From: Arthrobacter sp. ZGTC412
GTDB taxonomy: Bacteria > Actinomycetota > Actinomycetes > Actinomycetales > Micrococcaceae
Direction of reading: 5' to 3'
DNA: 64,000 nt
NCBI RefSeq assembly: GCF_002929215.1
Contig: NZ_PJII01000001.1
Span: 310,001-374,000, forward strand
The position numbers and the translations under genes are program-made. Positions within the stretch are counted from its first letter, which is position 1, and each line of letters begins with the position of its first letter. Below the pieces are notes generated by a model that saw nothing but the letters and a program-made list of their open reading frames with translations, was not told the DNA's origin and ran no database searches. Shown here one piece after another: positions 61,073-64,000 of the stretch.

Positions 61073-62359
61073 CTACCGGGCCGGGTAGTCCCGCTCGGGC
61101 TCGCCGATGTAGAGCTGCCGCGGGCGGCCGATCTTGGTGTTCGGGTCGCTGATCATTTCGCGCCACTGGGCAATCCAGCCGGGGAGGCGGCCGATGGCGA
61201 AGAGCACGGTGAACATCTTCTCCGGGAAGCCCATGGCCTTGTAGATGAGGCCGGTGTAGAAGTCGACGTTCGGGTAGAGCTTGCGCTGGATGAAGTAGTC
61301 ATCGTTCAGCGCCTTCTCTTCCAGGCGCAGTGCGATGTCCAGCAGTTCGTCGTTGCCGCCGAGCTTGGTGAGGATCTCGTGGGCGGTGGCCTTGACGATC
61401 TTGGCGCGCGGATCGTAGTTCTTGTAGACGCGGTGCCCGAAGCCCATGAGGCGGACGCCGTCTTCCTTGTTCTTGACCTTCTCCATGTAGTCCTCGGGCT
61501 TGGTGCCGTCGGCCTGGATCTGGCGGAGCATCTTCAGCACTGCCTCGTTGGCGCCGCCGTGGGCGGGCCCAAACAGGGCGTTGATGCCTGCCGAAACGGA
61601 CGCGAACAGGTTGGCGTTCGAGGAGCCCACCAGACGCACCGTGGAGGTGGAGCAGTTCTGCTCGTGGTCCGCGTGCAGGATAAGCAGGAGGTCCAGGGCC
61701 TTCGCGACCACCGGGTCAACCTCGTACTGCTCGGCCGGAAGCCCGAAGCTGAGCCGCAGGAAGTTCTCCACGAGGTTGTGCGAGTTGTCCGGGTACAGCA
61801 TGGGCTGGCCGATGGACTTCTTGTGCGCGTAGGCCGCGATCACCGGGAGCTTTGCCATCAGGCGGATGGTGGAAACTTCCACCTGCTCGGCGTTGAACGG
61901 GTCCAGCGAGTCCTGGTAGAAGGTGGAGAGCGCCGAAACGGCTGAGGACAGGACGGGCATGGGGTGCGCGTCGCGCGGGAAACCGCCGAAGAAGCCCTTG
62001 AGCTCCTCGTGCAGCAGCGTGTGCCGGCGGATCTTCTGGTCGAATTCGTCCAGCTCGGTAGGCGAGGGCAGGTTGCCGTAGATCAGCAGGTAGGACACCT
62101 CAAGGAAGCTGGAGTGCTGTGCCAGCTGTTCGATGGGGTATCCGCGGTAGCGCAGGATGCCAGCATCGCCATCGATGTAGGTGATAGCCGAAGTTGTGGC
62201 TGCTGTGTTCATGAAGCCGGGGTCAAAGGTGACTGCGCCCGTCTGCTTCAGCAGTTTGGAAACGTCGTAGCCTTCGTTTCCTTCAACAACCTGGATGCGC
62301 GGCAGCTCGAGCTCGCCTCCTGCATGGTGCAGGGTCGCGGCATTGTTGGTCTCAGTCAT
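61073..62359 (-). CDS. gltA: Citrate synthase
   Basis: A 428-residue type II (hexameric, Gram-negative-like) citrate synthase that condenses oxaloacetate and acetyl-CoA. Catalytic residues are in GPAHGGANEAV and GFGHRVYKNYDPRA (His) and PNVDFYTGLIYKAMG (Asp). Start ATG 62359 has AAGGGGA 6 nt upstream. A Crp/GlxR-like site lies 206 bp upstream, fitting control seen for gltA in corynebacteria. Confidence 0.96.
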   Translation of the reverse strand: MTETNNAATLHHAGGELELPRIQVVEGNEGYDVSKLLKQTGAVTFDPGFMNTAATTSAITYIDGDAGILRYRGYPIEQLAQHSSFLEVSYLLIYGNLPSPTELDEFDQKIRRHTLLHEELKGFFGGFPRDAHPMPVLSSAVSALSTFYQDSLDPFNAEQVEVSTIRLMAKLPVIAAYAHKKSIGQPMLYPDNSHNLVENFLRLSFGLPAEQYEVDPVVAKALDLLLILHADHEQNCSTSTVRLVGSSNANLFASVSAGINALFGPAHGGANEAVLKMLRQIQADGTKPEDYMEKVKNKEDGVRLMGFGHRVYKNYDPRAKIVKATAHEILTKLGGNDELLDIALRLEEKALNDDYFIQRKLYPNVDFYTGLIYKAMGFPEKMFTVLFAIGRLPGWIAQWREMISDPNTKIGRPRQLYIGEPERDYPAR

Positions 62360-62586
62360 GGAGTCCCCTTCATGAGGCGCCTGGGCCTCTGTCGAAAGCT
62401 TGATCCAACATCAGGTGAGCCGCGCACGAAGCCTGAGAACACAGGTTCCAACACCCGGGCTGCCTTCTTGTAGAAAGCCACCATTGATAGTCACTTAAAA
62501 ACTACCGCTCCTTGGCGGGTGCCACTAATCCGCGACGGTTGAAAAAGCCCTAAAACGAGGCGGATGTGGCGCGAGTCACAGCATTG
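62360..62586 (-). promoter_or_regulatory. 227-nt gltA promoter region
   Basis: No ORF. The stretch is AT-richer than its flanks, with TAAAAACTA-like segments around 62495-62505 that could hold a -10 on the minus strand. The Crp/GlxR-like site is at its far end. No clear promoter hexamer pair is assigned. Confidence 0.45.
62565..62580. promoter_or_regulatory. Crp/GlxR-like binding site
   Basis: TGTGG-N6-TCACA matches the TGTGA-N6-TCACA consensus in 9 of 10 arm positions. It lies between the end of dapC and gltA. Confidence 0.55.
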
Positions 62587-63735
62587 TTACGATGCGGCAC
62601 CCAGGCGGGCTACAGCTGCGTCGATCCGCTCGTCGGTACCGGTGAGGGCCACCCGGACATAGCCGTTGCCTGCCTCGCCGTAGAAAACGCCCGGGCCCAC
62701 CACAATGCCACGCTCCGCCAGCCGCGCCACGGTGTCCCAGGTGCTCTCCCCCGCCGTGGACCAGAGGTACAGCCCGGCGTCGGATTCCTTGATCTCCAGG
62801 CCAAAGTCCAGCAGCGCCGGGACCAGCCGTTCGCGGCGTCCGCGGTACAGGTCCTTCTGGGCCTCCACGTGCGCGTCGTCGCCCAATGCCACCCGCATGG
62901 CCTCCTGCACGGGATAGGGCACGATCATGCCCGCGTGCTTGCGGCTGTTGACGAGGTTGGGCATCAGGTCCGGGTCCCCGGCCACAAACGCTGCCCGGTA
63001 TCCTGCCACGTTGGACTGCTTGCTCAGCGAGTACACAGCGAGCAGGCCCTGATGGGATCCACCGGCCACCCGGGGATCCAGGATGCTGGGGACAGCCTGG
63101 CCGCCGCGCTGCACGTCCCAGTCGCCCCAGCCAAGTTCCGCGTAGCATTCGTCTGACGCCACCACGGCACCCAGTTCCCGCGCCTGCACCACGAGGGCCT
63201 TCAGGGATTCGACTCCCCTGACGCTGCCCGTCGGGTTCCCGGGGGAATTGACCCAGATCAGCCGGACACGTGAGCGCGTGGCGTCGTCCAGCTCGTCAAG
63301 GTTGTCAGTTGCAACGGAGGTGACGCCGGCGAGGGTGGCGCCGATATCGTACGTGGGGTAGGCAACTTTGGGGCGGACGACGACGTCGCCTGGCTTCAGC
63401 CCCAGCAGCAGCGGCAGCCACGCCACCAGCTCTTTGGAGCCCACCGTGGGCATGATGTTCCGCGGGTCGAGTCCAGCCACTCCCCGGCGGCGTTCAAACC
63501 ATCCGGCGATGGCTTCCCGGAGCGCGGGTGTGCCATGGACTGTGGGGTATCCGGGCGCATCCGCGGCGGCCTTCAAGGCTTCCTGGATCAGCAGGGGCGT
63601 GGGGTCCACCGGGGTGCCGATGGACAGGTTGACCGCTCCCCCGGGGTGCTCCGAGGCCTTGGCGAGATACGGCGCCATGGCCTCCCACGGGTAGTCGGGC
63701 AGGTCGAGGCCGAACGTATTCACTGCTGCGGTCAC
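62587..63735 (-). CDS. dapC: Succinyldiaminopimelate transaminase
   Basis: A 382-residue PLP aminotransferase (class I/II) that makes N-succinyl-LL-DAP from the keto precursor in lysine/DAP synthesis. Motifs: VNSPGNPTGS, the PLP Lys in VYSLSKQSNVAGYRAAF, and the late Arg in GYVRVALTG. GTG 63735 (TAAVNTFGLDLPDYPWE) is chosen; a longer reading to 63885 overlaps fdxA and is an out-of-family Arg-rich lead. It follows fdxA by 14 nt, an order also found in mycobacteria (Rv1177-Rv1178). Confidence 0.92.
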   Translation of the reverse strand: MTAAVNTFGLDLPDYPWEAMAPYLAKASEHPGGAVNLSIGTPVDPTPLLIQEALKAAADAPGYPTVHGTPALREAIAGWFERRRGVAGLDPRNIMPTVGSKELVAWLPLLLGLKPGDVVVRPKVAYPTYDIGATLAGVTSVATDNLDELDDATRSRVRLIWVNSPGNPTGSVRGVESLKALVVQARELGAVVASDECYAELGWGDWDVQRGGQAVPSILDPRVAGGSHQGLLAVYSLSKQSNVAGYRAAFVAGDPDLMPNLVNSRKHAGMIVPYPVQEAMRVALGDDAHVEAQKDLYRGRRERLVPALLDFGLEIKESDAGLYLWSTAGESTWDTVARLAERGIVVGPGVFYGEAGNGYVRVALTGTDERIDAAVARLGAAS

Positions 63736-63749
63736 GGTTCCAGCCTGCG

Positions 63750-64000
63750 TTAGTGGTCTTGGTTCTGCGGCGGCAGTGCGGCAATCATCGGGTGGTCCTT
63801 GCCGGTGTTGCCGACCTTCGCCGCTCCGCCGGGTGACCCGAGGTCGTCGAAGAACTCCACGTTGGCCTTGTAGTAGTCGGCCCATTCGTCCGGGGTGTCA
63901 TCTTCGTAGTAGATGGCCTCAACGGGGCAGACGGGCTCGCAGGCCCCGCAGTCCACACACTCGTCCGGATGGATGTACAGCGAACGCTCACCCTCGTAGA
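63750..64000 (-). CDS. fdxA: 7Fe ferredoxin FdxA, C-terminal part
   Basis: The start is beyond base 64000; 83 residues are visible. YEGERSLYIHPDECVDCG followed by ACEPVCPVEAIYYEDD gives the C-x2-C-x2-C-x3-CP motif of a [4Fe-4S] cluster; the N-terminal [3Fe-4S] ligands would lie outside. The C-terminal extension (EWADYYKANVEFF...) is typical of actinobacterial FdxA/FdxC. It is an electron carrier. dapC follows 14 nt later, so the two are co-transcribed. Confidence 0.92.
   Translation of the reverse strand, partial: YEGERSLYIHPDECVDCGACEPVCPVEAIYYEDDTPDEWADYYKANVEFFDDLGSPGGAAKVGNTGKDHPMIAALPPQNQDH

Overview
The window is a GC-rich chromosomal stretch of an actinobacterium. Protein sequences and gene order fit Arthrobacter/Pseudarthrobacter (Micrococcaceae); the genus is inferred, no database was searched. 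Genes are tightly packed, often with 4-bp ATGA/GTGA overlaps. I see no tRNA, rRNA, insertion sequence, prophage or CRISPR array. Both halves keep an order I recall from mycobacteria: 1-39.3 kb resembles the Rv3198c-Rv3211 neighbourhood (uvrD2, nudC, adnB, adnA, MGMT-like, moeZ, tetR, DUF3107, rhlE), and 42-64 kb resembles Rv1177-Rv1232 (ferredoxin, dapC, dapD/dapE, LOG protein, DUF3117, O-methyltransferase, sigE, anti-sigma, tatB, mrp, CBS protein).

Layout. 0-12.8 kb: DNA repair and nucleotide quality control (YgjP-like hydrolase fragment, UvrD2, NudC, AdnAB resection motor-nuclease, an alkyltransferase-like protein, a DEDDh exonuclease) plus an APH-fold protein. 13.2-15.6 kb: a polar amino-acid ABC importer. 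15.7-28.5 kb: a complete heme cluster with all nine enzymes of the coproporphyrin-dependent route from glutamyl-tRNA to heme b (hemA, L, B, C, D, E, Y/cgoX, H/cpfC, Q/chdC), with two uninvited genes inside (an LLM flavoprotein and a Ser/Ala/Pro-rich surface protein). 28.6-34.8 kb: MoeZ, TetR, DUF3107, a pterin dehydratase and a TPP-riboswitch-controlled thiOSG operon divergent from thiE. 34.9-41.9 kb: RNase II-type nuclease, DEAD-box helicase with a long leader and a 10-codon upstream ORF, orphan DNA methyltransferase, PHP phosphoesterase, Xaa-Pro aminopeptidase. 42-49.2 kb: stress-domain protein, PRC/MgtE-N/CBS protein, DUF1003, Mrp, TatB, SigE with its anti-sigma factor, O-methyltransferase, DUF3117. 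49.4-55.3 kb: GT-C membrane glycosyltransferase, DivIVA-like protein, LOG protein, gluABCD-type glutamate importer. 55.4-64 kb: dapE/dapD divergent pair, lysozyme-fold protein, TetR, galE, gltA, dapC, ferredoxin.

Regulation readable from sequence. At about fifteen transcription-unit heads a TANNNT -10 box lies only 5-7 nt before the start codon, implying leaderless mRNAs; genes inside operons use Shine-Dalgarno sites or overlap coupling. There is a TPP riboswitch, a Crp/GlxR-like site before gltA, candidate TetR operators, and a palindrome before hemQ partly shared with the hemA promoter. Three long hairpins, each between convergent genes, have unrelated stems but similar apical loops. The mrp frame has no ATG/GTG/TTG upstream of its conserved N-terminal domain and appears to start at ATC behind a well-placed AAGGAG.
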